Assembly: GCF_900167005.1 (NCBI RefSeq)
Contig: NZ_FUXW01000018.1
Span: forward strand, 1 to 43,295
From: Butyricicoccus pullicaecorum DSM 23266
Lineage (GTDB): Bacteria > Bacillota > Clostridia > Oscillospirales > Butyricicoccaceae
DNA length: 43,295 bases
Reading direction: 5' to 3'
In this document: positions 28,761-36,925 of the stretch, one piece after another
How positions within the stretch are numbered: the first letter of the stretch is position 1
How the letters are laid out: each line of letters begins with the position of its first letter
The notes under the pieces: model-generated
Database searches by the model: none
Seen by the model: only the letters and a program-made list of their open reading frames with translations
Told to the model about the DNA's origin: nothing
Program-made: the position numbers and the translations under genes

Positions 28761-28794
28761 AAAATTCCCGTATCGAAAGATACGGGAATTTTTT
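28761..28794 (-). terminator. Strong hairpin terminator of decayed ferritin-like gene
   Basis: AAAATTCCCGTATC pairs with GATACGGGAATTTT around a GAAA loop, with T/A runs on both sides. It lies 19 bases past the end of the minus-strand pseudogene and has no other gene to serve. Confidence 0.85.
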
Positions 28795-28812
28795 ATGAAG
28801 TGGGCAAAGCCT

Positions 28813-29120
28813 CTACATCATCTCTTGTTTAAGTTTGAGCCCTTCAATCGTATCACATAACTTGATAATTTCGTCGGGATAAATGTCAGCTTTCAACATA
28901 CTTCATCCTCCACAGTATTCGTCTGGACAGTTGGCGCAACATCCATGATCATGATACGGTTAATCAATTCTTCACTGCGTGTGATTCATTCTTCGATAAT
29001 CTTCTAGAATACGAAGTCATGGTTTTTTATATCTTTCGTTTCAGATGAATAGAAATTTATCTGAGATAGATCAGAATTTTGCTTAAATGTGTCGATAATC
29101 GAAATTAGAAGAACTTGATA
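28813..29120 (-). pseudogene. Bacterioferritin-like pseudogene
   Basis: A minus-strand frame reads DLSQINFY...KNHDFVF, a TAG (29004), KIIEE, a TGA (28986), then ITRSEELINRIMIMDVAPTV and a third stop (28893). One frame over, from 28899, it continues MLKADIYPDEIIKLCDTIEG to a TAG at 28813. In order these fit helix 1 (ELTAINQYF), helix 2 (EE.THAEELI.RI) and helix 3 (MLEADL..E) of bacterioferritins. The intact family has about 150-170 residues; about 100 remain, with two in-frame stops, one frameshift and the metal-ligand His replaced by Arg. The 28-codon piece has a GGAGGATG site in front by chance or as a relic. The family call is my own recall. Confidence 0.55.
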
Positions 29121-29359
29121 GATGGAACCATGATTGAATCGTTTTGGCTGGGGTAACGGGGGAAGAAGATGCTTATTTGAGTGTTCTAATTTGCTGTTAC
29201 AAAACAAAGTTAGTTTTTGCAATTTAATTGCAAAAATAGTTATATTTTTATAAAAATTCAAATGAATCCCTAGATGTTCATATCCGTTTCTCTCGTGAGC
29301 AGAATTTATTTAAAGAGTACATAAATAATAAAAATATGGAATTTAGTCACAATATACAA
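29121..29359. other. AT-rich gap between pseudogene and SLH-gene promoter
   Basis: Very AT-rich with no supported gene. The open frame 29121-29261 on the minus strand shows no family resemblance. It may include the old promoter of the pseudogene. Confidence 0.45.
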
Positions 29360-29388
29360 TTGAAATAGCAACAGAATAGTGCTACAAT
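29360..29388 (+). promoter_or_regulatory. Sigma-A promoter of SLH protein gene
   Basis: TTGAAA (29360-29365), a 17-base spacer and TACAAT (29383-29388). The leader is about 155 bases. It contains GGAGGATTCAAAATAAG (29409 on), a ribosome site with no usable start codon (ATA where ATG would be expected). Confidence 0.6.
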
Positions 29389-29552
29389 ACATATATTATG
29401 TGAAGCTGGAGGATTCAAAATAAGAAAGATATTAAAGTTATAGTATTATCGATAATATTATAAAAACATTAAAATATAATAAAAGGTTTGCACGTTAGAT
29501 TCATTTGAAGCTGTATTTTAGATAGAGAAGTGTATAAAAAGGAGGAAATAAT

Positions 29553-32500
29553 ATGAAAAAAAGATGGCTAGCCGCATTATTGTCACTGTGTATGACAGTG
29601 ACAATGGTTCCTGTGGGGGCGATGGCAGCTGATATCGAAAATGATATCGCAGAGTCCCCTGTCAACCTCACAGAGATTGTGCCGCAAGACCCGTCAGCGC
29701 TGGACGAACAACCTGTATCGTCTGAGACGACCCTGCTGGAAGAATCTGAGCCAGCAGAAGATGAGCCGAAAGCTGAAATGGTAGCCGAGGTAGAGGGAAA
29801 GCAGTATGAGACCCTGGAAGCGGCCATTGAGGCGGCTCAGGATGGAGACAAGGTAGAATTACTGCAGGATGTTACGTTAAATACCATTATTACCATCAGT
29901 AATAAATCCATTACATTCGATATGAATGGAAAAACGATTACTTATGGTGCAACGGTAGAAGATGCTGGTGCGTTTATTTTTTCTGAGAATTCTAATGTTG
30001 TAATCTGCGGCAACGGAAAGGTTACTTTTAACGATAGTTATATGGCTGACGATGCAAACAGTACAGGACGTATGTTTGAAGCGGAGAACAACGCTGTATT
30101 AACGATTGAAAATGGTACATTCTTCGGGGGTCTAACTTGTGTTTTAGCAGACGGAGACTCACGGGTATATATTAAAGACGGATCATTTTCTGCGTACGTA
30201 AATTCCGATGGCAGAAGCTGGGTGCTAAATCGACAAGATAAGTCTAATTCGCGCTTTATTGTTACGGGAGGTATCTTCGAAAATTATGATCCATCTCATA
30301 GCAAAACAGAAAATCCTGAAGAAAATTTCTGTGCGGAAGGCTATGTCACGACAAGTGAGGAAAATGATGGCAGTACGTTTTACACCGTAGAAGCTGCTAC
30401 TGCCAAGACTGACAGCGAGTATTATGCTACCCTCGCTGAGGCGGTTCAGGCAGTTGTATCTTCCAAAAGCAAAACTGGTACAGTTACCCTCCTGAAGGAT
30501 GCTGTTGGCGGTGGTATTGGCCTTTTCAACGCGAAAGATGCGGTCAATGTCAATCTGACCATTGATTTCGGCGGTTTTACCTACACCTGTGATGATCCTG
30601 CAGTTGGTTCTGTTGGCACCGAAAGTCAGGGCTTCCATCTGGAAAAGGGCAATACAGTTACCCTGAAAAATGGCACGATCAAGGTATCTCCCGATAGCCA
30701 AAATACGAGTATGTTGATTCAGAATTATTGCGACTTGACGCTGGAAAATCTGGATCTATATGGCAGCAATATTACAAAGTACATAATTTCTTCCAACTAT
30801 GGAGATACCGTACTGAAAAATGTCAATATTGATGGTACGAATAATAATATTGTTGCAATCGACTTGATGCATTGGTTGAACGACAGCTATAAGGATCAGT
30901 CACCGACAATTCAGATCCTTAATGATAGCAGTAATACAATTAACGGTAGTATTGATGTATATTGCTGGGGCACTGATGCTGCCGAATGTCAGGACAAGCC
31001 GACGCTGACTATTTATGGTGGTCATTATACAGTTGATCCGTCTGCATATCTTGCAGCTGGTTATGCAGCTGCAGCCAGCAACAAGGATGGCTATGTTTAT
31101 CAGGTTGTAAAAGCATCCAAAGCTCCGGCAGAGGTGGTTCCGGAAGCGCCTAAGGTAGAAAATAAACTGCCGGACAACGCTTCTGCTGACGATAAGGAGC
31201 TTGCAGCATCCGTTTCGGAAAAGCTCAATAACCTTGTTGTTGATGAAGACATCGTAAAGGCTGCAGCTGGAACAGTGGCGAGCCAGAATGAGATCTCAAC
31301 CGAGCAAGGTAAAGCAGAACTGGATAAGGCTAATATTATCACTGACGATTCCAATGTTACCATCGTTGTTCAGCCCTATCTCGATGTTACTCTGACCAAT
31401 GCAACTTCTGGTGAACAGAAGAGCTTTACCGCAGATATTACCCCGATGTACCGTACGGTTGCAACGACCAACGTTGATAATATTGTCGTTAAGGGAGAAG
31501 CTACAGGGAGTGAAACGGTAAATGCTGTTGTAATCGGAGAGCCCAAGGAGCTGTCGATTAACAAGACCGTAGAGGTCACCATTCCGCTGCCGACTGACTT
31601 TGTAGCTTCTGGTATAGACAAGCTTTATATTCACCATCAGAAGAATGGCATTACTTACGTTTATGAGGGTGCGGAAAAGGGTAATGCTCTGACTTTCACC
31701 AACCCGCACGGCTTTAGCCTGTTCACCATTACTTCTGCCGCACCGCAGGCAAAGATTGGTGATATCAATTACGCAACCCTTCAGGATGCAGTCAATGCAG
31801 TAGAGAATAATCAGACAATTACGCTGCTGGCTAATGGTTCGGCAACGGTATCCCGTGAGATCACCTTCACAATCACTGGTGATTTCAAGGCTGAGATCAC
31901 TGCTGACTCTGGTTATAAACTGACGCAGAACGGTAACACTTACACGATTACCGAGAAATCCACTTCCGGCGGTGCATCGCATCCGGAAGCTGGCAGCTCT
32001 TCCTCCTCTTCCGACCGCTACCAGATCGACAAGCCCTCTAATGTAGAGAACGGCTCGATCAAGGTCAGCGACTCCAAGGCCCAGAAGGGCGACACCGTCA
32101 CCATCACGGTCACCCCGGACGAGGGCTATGAGCTGGACAAGCTGGCAGTTTACGACAAGGACGGCGATAAGCTCGATCTCAAGGACAAGGGCGAAGGCAA
32201 GTTTACCTTCGAGATGCCTAAGGGCGATGTTGAGATCGAAGTATCCTTTGCTCAGATCGAGGACGAGACGGTCAAGGCCAACTTCGCGGACGTTGCAGCC
32301 GATGCTTGGTACGCAGATGCAGTCCAGTACGTCTATGAGAACGGCATGATGAGTGGCACCAGTGAGACCACCTTCAGCCCGGATGTGACCACCACTCGCG
32401 GCATGATCGTAACCATTCTGTATCGTCTGGAAGGTTCTCCTGACCTTTCGAATGAGAATCTGGGCTATCCGTATGCTGATGTTGACGCAAACGCTTACTA

Positions 32501-32837
32501 TGCAGATGCGGTTTATTGGGCACGCCAGAACGGCATTGTTTCCGGTATGAGTGCAGAACAGTTTGCACCGAACAATGCAATTACCCGTGAGCAGATGGCG
32601 GCAATTCTGTACCGCTATGCACAGTTCAAGGGCTACGATGTATCGGCTAAGGCTGATCTGTCCGTTTACACCGATGCTGCAAACGTAGGTACTTATGCAA
32701 CCGACGCAATGGCATGGGCAAACGGTGCGCAGCTGATTGCTGGCACCAGCCAGGCCACGCTGACCCCGGCTGGTAATGCAACTCGTGCACAGGTTGCAAC
32801 GATTCTGATGCGTTTCTGCGAGAATATTGCAAAGTAA
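29553..32837 (+). CDS. Large surface protein with beta-helix repeats and three SLH domains
   Basis: This 1094-residue exported protein begins with a signal peptide (MKKRWLAALLSLCMTVTMVP, cleavage near AMA/AD at ~25). Three related modules follow: a YETLEAAIEAAQDGD / YYATLAEAVQAV / NYATLQDAVNAV strand-helix start and a stretch typical of right-handed beta-helix proteins. Residues ~826-905 resemble a Gram-positive Ig/InlB-like repeat (TPDEGYELDKLAVYDKDG). Residues 907-1094 are three S-layer homology domains (FADVAADAWYADAV, YADVDANAYYADAV, TDAANVGTYATDAM) that hold it to cell-wall polymer. AAGGAGG precedes the ATG. The N-terminal part is AT-rich, and from about 31960 the DNA becomes much richer in GC. 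The ligand is unknown; adhesion or glycan binding is possible. Confidence 0.88.
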   Translation: MKKRWLAALLSLCMTVTMVPVGAMAADIENDIAESPVNLTEIVPQDPSALDEQPVSSETTLLEESEPAEDEPKAEMVAEVEGKQYETLEAAIEAAQDGDKVELLQDVTLNTIITISNKSITFDMNGKTITYGATVEDAGAFIFSENSNVVICGNGKVTFNDSYMADDANSTGRMFEAENNAVLTIENGTFFGGLTCVLADGDSRVYIKDGSFSAYVNSDGRSWVLNRQDKSNSRFIVTGGIFENYDPSHSKTENPEENFCAEGYVTTSEENDGSTFYTVEAATAKTDSEYYATLAEAVQAVVSSKSKTGTVTLLKDAVGGGIGLFNAKDAVNVNLTIDFGGFTYTCDDPAVGSVGTESQGFHLEKGNTVTLKNGTIKVSPDSQNTSMLIQNYCDLTLENLDLYGSNITKYIISSNYGDTVLKNVNIDGTNNNIVAIDLMHWLNDSYKDQSPTIQILNDSSNTINGSIDVYCWGTDAAECQDKPTLTIYGGHYTVDPSAYLAAGYAAAASNKDGYVYQVVKASKAPAEVVPEAPKVENKLPDNASADDKELAASVSEKLNNLVVDEDIVKAAAGTVASQNEISTEQGKAELDKANIITDDSNVTIVVQPYLDVTLTNATSGEQKSFTADITPMYRTVATTNVDNIVVKGEATGSETVNAVVIGEPKELSINKTVEVTIPLPTDFVASGIDKLYIHHQKNGITYVYEGAEKGNALTFTNPHGFSLFTITSAAPQAKIGDINYATLQDAVNAVENNQTITLLANGSATVSREITFTITGDFKAEITADSGYKLTQNGNTYTITEKSTSGGASHPEAGSSSSSSDRYQIDKPSNVENGSIKVSDSKAQKGDTVTITVTPDEGYELDKLAVYDKDGDKLDLKDKGEGKFTFEMPKGDVEIEVSFAQIEDETVKANFADVAADAWYADAVQYVYENGMMSGTSETTFSPDVTTTRGMIVTILYRLEGSPDLSNENLGYPYADVDANAYYADAVYWARQNGIVSGMSAEQFAPNNAITREQMAAILYRYAQFKGYDVSAKADLSVYTDAANVGTYATDAMAWANGAQLIAGTSQATLTPAGNATRAQVATILMRFCENIAK

Positions 32838-32852
32838 ATCATTTTCTTGTTA

Positions 32853-32885
32853 AAAAGAGGCTGACCCAAAGGTCAGCCTCTTTTA
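32853..32885. terminator. Intrinsic terminator after SLH gene
   Basis: AAAAGAGGCTGACC pairs with GGTCAGCCTCTTTT around CAAA. It serves the SLH gene and, on the other strand, the antiporter fragment ending at 32940. Confidence 0.9.
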
Positions 32886-32939
32886 TTCGTCTTAATCGCT
32901 GATACGCGAAGTTTAAATGAAAGGTTGTCTGAAATTGTA

Positions 32940-33242
32940 TCATGCAGATTGTGCAGACGGCGTACTTGAAGATTGTGCTGCATTGAGCTCTCCCGCAAGC
33001 TGGAAGCCCTTTCGCGCCAGAAAGACTGCGATGACCTCGTTGATAACAGCAGCGGCGGCGATGGTGCCGCGCACGATGTCACCATACTGGCTGAATGTGC
33101 CGGTCAGGGATGAGATTGCAATATCGGTCAAGACCAGAGAGACACCCGAGTGCGGCATGAGGGTCAGTCCCAGATATTTGCGTACGGTTACCGGTGCATG
33201 GGATAGGTGTGCACCGATGGCAGCGCCGCCGATCTTTCCCAC
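32940..33242 (-). pseudogene. C-terminal remnant of a cation:proton antiporter
   Basis: About 100 codons on the minus strand match the last part of KefB/NhaP-type Na+(K+)/H+ antiporters: VGKIGGAAIGAHLS, PVTVRKYLGLTLMPHSGVSL and GTIAAAAVINEVIAVFLA, then a variable tail. Intact members have about 380-400 residues, so the first three quarters are missing. Upstream of GTG 33242 the frame meets a stop (33279) and no ribosome site exists. It is therefore a relic, cut off at about 33243, where another gene tail begins in the opposite direction. Confidence 0.75.
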
Positions 33243-33245
33243 GGC

Positions 33246-33347
33246 ATGGTGAAAGATCCGGACGCGACCGTCGCCATTTTAGAAGAGCTGCTCTCCGGTG
33301 AAATCTTCCGTCAAATTATCGCGCAGCAAGACCACACAGAACCTTGA
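33246..33347 (+). pseudogene. C-terminal remnant of an unidentified gene
   Basis: A 33-codon plus-strand frame (MVKDPDATVAILEELLSG, then EIFRQIIAQQDHTEP and TGA at 33345) looks like the amphipathic helical end of a real protein. The ATG has no ribosome site, and the frame also runs open upstream across the antiporter remnant. It points away from that remnant. I do not recognise the family. Confidence 0.45.
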
Positions 33348-33806
33348 TTGTGTAACCTCGGCACAATCGCAATTGCGCGCATCTGTCCTAAATTTCGACC
33401 GCTGTTCGGGATATTTGACTTCATGCCATTGGATTTTGCAGTCCGATGGCCTTTTTGTTCGCTGTGGAGTCCTCCTCACGATACCATAAAGGATAGCAGT
33501 GTTTGGTACCGATTTGTACTGATATTTTCATGGAATTGTCCGATTTTTGAACAAACGAAAATAGTTGTACCGGTGCAAACCGAGTTTGGTGAGAGAGGAT
33601 GAAAGAGGATGAAAGCAGAATAACAGGCATCCCGATACATCAGATTTGGATGACAGGGGAGTCAAACGTATTTCTATCATTTCACGTATTTTATTACACA
33701 TCTTTTGACAGGAATGGTTGGTTAAATATTTGTCAAAGAATTTCGCATAAAAATCGAATTAAGCGAGCAATTTTGAATAAATTACCCACAAATATAACAT
33801 TTTTGT
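33348..33806. other. Intergenic stretch before ppaC
   Basis: No credible gene is present. The open frame from 33599 that joins ppaC lacks protein character and a sensible start. It may include more of the rearranged flank of the two gene remnants. Confidence 0.5.
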
Positions 33807-33835
33807 TTGAACTTGTGGTGGGTCTATGGTATGAT
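33807..33835 (+). promoter_or_regulatory. Sigma-A promoter of ppaC
   Basis: TTGAAC (33807-33812), a 17-base spacer and TATGAT (33830-33835), with transcription starting about 70 bases before the gene. Confidence 0.75.
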
Positions 33836-33913
33836 ACTAATAAAAGAACGTGCGCAGCAACCGATCGTAGACGTTTGCTATTCATGCATGTTTGTAAAGG
33901 AGCTAGAGAGCAA

Positions 33914-35566
33914 ATGAAATCAGTCTTTGTGATCGGGCACAGAAACCCGGACACTGATTCAATCTGTTCTGCGATTTGTTACGCCCATTTAAAGCAGATT
34001 CTGACCGGCCAGGAGCATATTGCCTGCCGTGCGGGGCAGATCAACCCGGAAACGAAGTTTGTCCTTGATCATTTCAAGGTGGAGCCGCCGCGTTATTTGG
34101 CTTCGCTCAACCCGCGCCTGTCCGATGTGCAGTACCGTGATGTACCCGGTATTCGTGCAGATCTGTCCCTGCGCCGCGCATGGGAATACATGAATAATAA
34201 CAATATTCATACAGTCGCGATCGTTGATGAAGACAATCACCTGCAAGGCCTGCTGACGCTCAGTGACATCGCCCGATTTTACATGGAAGATCTGGGTGCG
34301 GATGCACTGGCCGCAGCCAAGACCAGCTATCACAACCTGGTCGATGTTCTGGGTGGCGAGCTGGTTGTCGGCACCGCCGAGAACCGTTTCGAGGAGGGCC
34401 GTGTTGTAATCGGTGCGGCCAATCCTGACATGCTCGAGGAGCATATCAACGAACACGATCTGGTCATTCTGGGTAACCGATACGAGTCTCAGCTGTGCTC
34501 GATCGAGATGAACGCCGACTGTATCGTCATCAGTCTGGGTGCTGGCGTATCGCGAACCATTAAAAAACTGGCAGTTGCTGCTGGCTGTGCCGTGATTGCA
34601 ACCCCGATGGATACATATACCTGTGCCAAGGTCATCAACCAGGCAGTACCGGTTGCGCACATTATGCGCAAGAACGGACTCATTTCGTTCCATCCGGGCG
34701 ATCTGGTAGAGGACGTCAAAAAGACGGTTTCCAAGAAGAGAATCCGTTACTACCCGATTTTGGACGAGGACGGCAAGTATATCGGTATGGTCTCCCAGCG
34801 TAACTTGCTGGACATTGAGAAGCAGCAGGTCATCATGGTCGACCACAACGAGCGCGATCAGGCAGTCGAGGGTATCGATGCGGCACAGGTCACCGAGATC
34901 ATCGACCATCACCGCATCGGTGCGCTGGAAACCACCAATCCTATTTACTTCCGCAACCAGCCGCTTGGCTGTACGGCAACCATCGTCACGCAGCTGTACC
35001 ATGAAAATCGTGTAGAGATCGAACCGGCCATTGCCGGACTGCTGTGTTCGGCGATTTTGTCGGACACGCTCATGTTCCGTTCGCCCACCTGCACGCCGAT
35101 CGACCGCTACACGGCGGAGGAGCTCGCAAAGATTGCAGGCATTGACATTCCCACTCATGCTGTTGCCATGTTCCGCGCAGGTTCCGAGCTGGTTGGCCGT
35201 TCGATGGACGATATTTTCCACATTGACTACAAGTCTTATCAGGTCAAGAGCAAGCGTATTGCAATCTCGCAGGTTACGAGCGTCAATCAGGAAGAATTGC
35301 ACGAACTCAAGCCGCAGATGCTCGACTATATGCGCAGCAGCTTGGAAAAATCCGGCTTGAACATGATGTTTGTTATGCTCACCAACATCATCGAGGAGAC
35401 AACCGAGCTGTTGTTTGTCGGACACAATGCTGCTGAACTGGTGCAGATTGCGTTCCAGCAGCCCGGCGGTGTCGATTCGATCACACTGCCCGGTGTTGTC
35501 AGCCGTAAAAAGCAGCTGGTATCGCCGCTGCTCGCCGCACTGGAAGATGAAAGCATCGCAGATTAA
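33914..35566 (+). CDS. ppaC: Manganese-dependent inorganic pyrophosphatase, family II with CBS-DRTGG insert
   Basis: This 550-residue cytosolic enzyme hydrolyses pyrophosphate and drives biosynthetic reactions. The DHH catalytic domain has VIGHRNPDTDSICSA at residue 6, MVDHNERDQA near residue 307 and IIDHHRIG near 329. The DHHA2 domain holds the C-terminus with SRKKQLVSPLL. Between the first DHH motif and DHNERD lies a regulatory insert: a CBS motif (~70-125), a DRTGG domain and a second CBS motif (~250-300). In related enzymes this insert binds adenine nucleotides (AMP inhibits, diadenosine polyphosphates activate). AAAGGAG at 33896 selects the ATG at 33914 over the longer open frame. A terminator follows. 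Confidence 0.95.
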   Translation: MKSVFVIGHRNPDTDSICSAICYAHLKQILTGQEHIACRAGQINPETKFVLDHFKVEPPRYLASLNPRLSDVQYRDVPGIRADLSLRRAWEYMNNNNIHTVAIVDEDNHLQGLLTLSDIARFYMEDLGADALAAAKTSYHNLVDVLGGELVVGTAENRFEEGRVVIGAANPDMLEEHINEHDLVILGNRYESQLCSIEMNADCIVISLGAGVSRTIKKLAVAAGCAVIATPMDTYTCAKVINQAVPVAHIMRKNGLISFHPGDLVEDVKKTVSKKRIRYYPILDEDGKYIGMVSQRNLLDIEKQQVIMVDHNERDQAVEGIDAAQVTEIIDHHRIGALETTNPIYFRNQPLGCTATIVTQLYHENRVEIEPAIAGLLCSAILSDTLMFRSPTCTPIDRYTAEELAKIAGIDIPTHAVAMFRAGSELVGRSMDDIFHIDYKSYQVKSKRIAISQVTSVNQEELHELKPQMLDYMRSSLEKSGLNMMFVMLTNIIEETTELLFVGHNAAELVQIAFQQPGGVDSITLPGVVSRKKQLVSPLLAALEDESIAD

Positions 35567-35570
35567 AATG

Positions 35571-35609
35571 AAAACGCGTAAATCGGAAAACTCCGATTTA
35601 CGCGTTTTT
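35571..35609. terminator. Bidirectional terminator after ppaC
   Basis: AAACGCGTAAATCGGA pairs with TCCGATTTACGCGTTT around AAAC and runs into T6. It also serves the convergent aminoglycoside adenylyltransferase gene ending at 35640. Confidence 0.93.
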
Positions 35610-35639
35610 TCGTAGGTTGAATTTCCGCTCTGCACCATC

Positions 35640-36512
35640 TCATGCGAGCGTTGACCGAATGTATTGCATGTACTTCTTAGCAGCCTGCTCTTTCTGCTCG
35701 GGGTAAGAAAATCCGCCATCCTGTGCGACCAAAAGAGCTGCCTTTCGAAACAGCTGAATGGCCGTATCAATCGGTGCCCAGAAGCTCGTGTAAGATGCAT
35801 CGCAGTAGATGTTCTGATACGCCGTATAAAAATCTGAGGGCAGATATTTTTTCAGATACTTGTGTAGTTTTCCGCCGGATACTGCGTAATGGGTGCCGAT
35901 TCCAATATACCAGTCCAGCATGACTTCCAGCATCTCTCGGGAAAGCGCGTGGTAGGTTGTCATGGCAAACGGAAGCTTATCTCTTGCGATTCCCTTTGCA
36001 ACATCGCACAGGCTCCAAAAGAATTCGTTGCAGTATCCGTGAAATCGCTTTTCCGACGGCTTTTTGATGTGAAAATCCTCGTCAGTTGGCGGAGGCAGAT
36101 GCGGCAGACAGCCCACTTTGTCCAAAAGCGGCAGGAACAATTTATTGCGGTTTCTGCCGCTCTCCATCACCGCAAGCGTCTCAACACCCACGTCAATCCG
36201 GTTTCCATCGTCAAATAGCAGCAGCCACGAATAGCTCTCGTCATAGTTACTTCGTATCTGGAAGCGTCCTCCATAGCCGAAGTCGGTGTCTTGCTCCTGC
36301 ATGAGCATCACCGTGCCGAAGTGCTTCATCCAGCTCGTATCGTGGATAAAACTATATGTTTCAGTCACCACATACATGATGTCAAAATCTCTGTAAATGT
36401 CCGGGGGGACATTGGGATTTGTCCGTGATCCTTTCAGGTATGCTGCAAGAATGCGGTCGTCCATTTTTGCAAAATCAAGAATCAAGTTCATCATTTCCTG
36501 TTCTGTCCGCAA
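35640..36512 (-). CDS. Aminoglycoside 6-adenylyltransferase homologue (ANT(6)/AadE type)
   Basis: This 290-residue nucleotidyltransferase matches ANT(6) proteins from the first residues (MRTEQEMMNLILDFA) through the catalytic core GSRTNPN...YRDFDIMYVV and DDGNRIDVGVE, to the late region TTYHALSREMLEVMLDWYIG. ANT(6) enzymes adenylylate streptomycin. Chromosomal homologues are common in gut Firmicutes and do not always give resistance. The start is a TTG with AGGAG about 9 bases upstream, and the conserved N-terminus supports it over internal ATGs. No mobile element adjoins it. Confidence 0.88.
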   Translation of the reverse strand: MRTEQEMMNLILDFAKMDDRILAAYLKGSRTNPNVPPDIYRDFDIMYVVTETYSFIHDTSWMKHFGTVMLMQEQDTDFGYGGRFQIRSNYDESYSWLLLFDDGNRIDVGVETLAVMESGRNRNKLFLPLLDKVGCLPHLPPPTDEDFHIKKPSEKRFHGYCNEFFWSLCDVAKGIARDKLPFAMTTYHALSREMLEVMLDWYIGIGTHYAVSGGKLHKYLKKYLPSDFYTAYQNIYCDASYTSFWAPIDTAIQLFRKAALLVAQDGGFSYPEQKEQAAKKYMQYIRSTLA

Positions 36513-36551
36513 CGTACATTCTCCTCTCGATACAAGCTATAAATTGATTTT

Positions 36552-36581
36552 ATCATAGCACGGTATTGCGTGATGCTGCAA
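36552..36581 (-). promoter_or_regulatory. Promoter of the ANT(6) homologue gene
   Basis: On the minus strand, TTGCAG, an 18-base spacer and TATGAT (plus-strand coordinates 36576-36581 and 36552-36557), about 40 bases before the TTG start. Confidence 0.6.
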
Positions 36582-36735
36582 TATCTGTTCAAGGTATCAT
36601 CCTGGTATGTGACAGAATGTTGAGCTAGGAAGGAGGAGATGGTTTGGCTCAGGCGAAAGATCAGTGTTTGTAAAAGAAAGATATTTCCGCAAATGATTCC
36701 TGTGGTTTCCTTTGCGATTTGGCAGATAAAAATTG
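36582..36735. other. Intergenic stretch with an unused strong ribosome site
   Basis: AAGGAGGAG at about 36630 on the plus strand is followed only by a 9-codon frame from TTG (MAQAKDQCL) or a 49-codon frame that runs into the next hairpin. Neither looks like a known protein. It may be a gene relic or the 5' part of a small RNA ending at the hairpin at 36736. Confidence 0.35.
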
Positions 36736-36762
36736 ACGCTCCGTGTAACACGGAGCGTTTTT
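36736..36762. terminator. Hairpin terminator upstream of permease 3' end
   Basis: ACGCTCCGTG pairs with CACGGAGCGT around TAA and is followed by T5 on the plus strand. On the minus strand it could end the permease transcript. It is similar to the terminator at 42569-42606. Confidence 0.8.
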
Positions 36763-36816
36763 ATATGCATGGAATCTGTGCATCAAATATGTGATTGCTA
36801 TTGCGCGTGAACGAGG

Positions 36817-36845
36817 TTGACGGCTTTACCCAATCCGGATATACT
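36817..36845 (+). promoter_or_regulatory. Orphan promoter pointing into the 3' end of the permease gene
   Basis: TTGACG (36817-36822), a 17-base spacer and TATACT (36840-36845) on the plus strand. No plus-strand gene follows; the permease gene lies on the opposite strand from 36926. Transcription would be antisense to its tail. Confidence 0.45.
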
Positions 36846-36925
36846 GAACACAGTAGAGCGGGAAGCGCCAGAAGGGTTTTACACGGGAACACTGGTTTTA
36901 CGTAATATCTGTTGTTTTCACCTCT

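Noticed and set aside
28813-28899. Independent 28-codon gene with a GGAGGATG ribosome site
   Set aside because: Its sequence continues the ferritin-like remnant one frame over (helix 3 motif MLKADI), so it is better explained as part of the pseudogene.
33599-33913. N-terminal extension of ppaC by 105 codons
   Set aside because: The extension contains the promoter at 33807-33835, lacks protein character, and the internal ATG at 33914 has a strong ribosome site and the DHH motif right after it.
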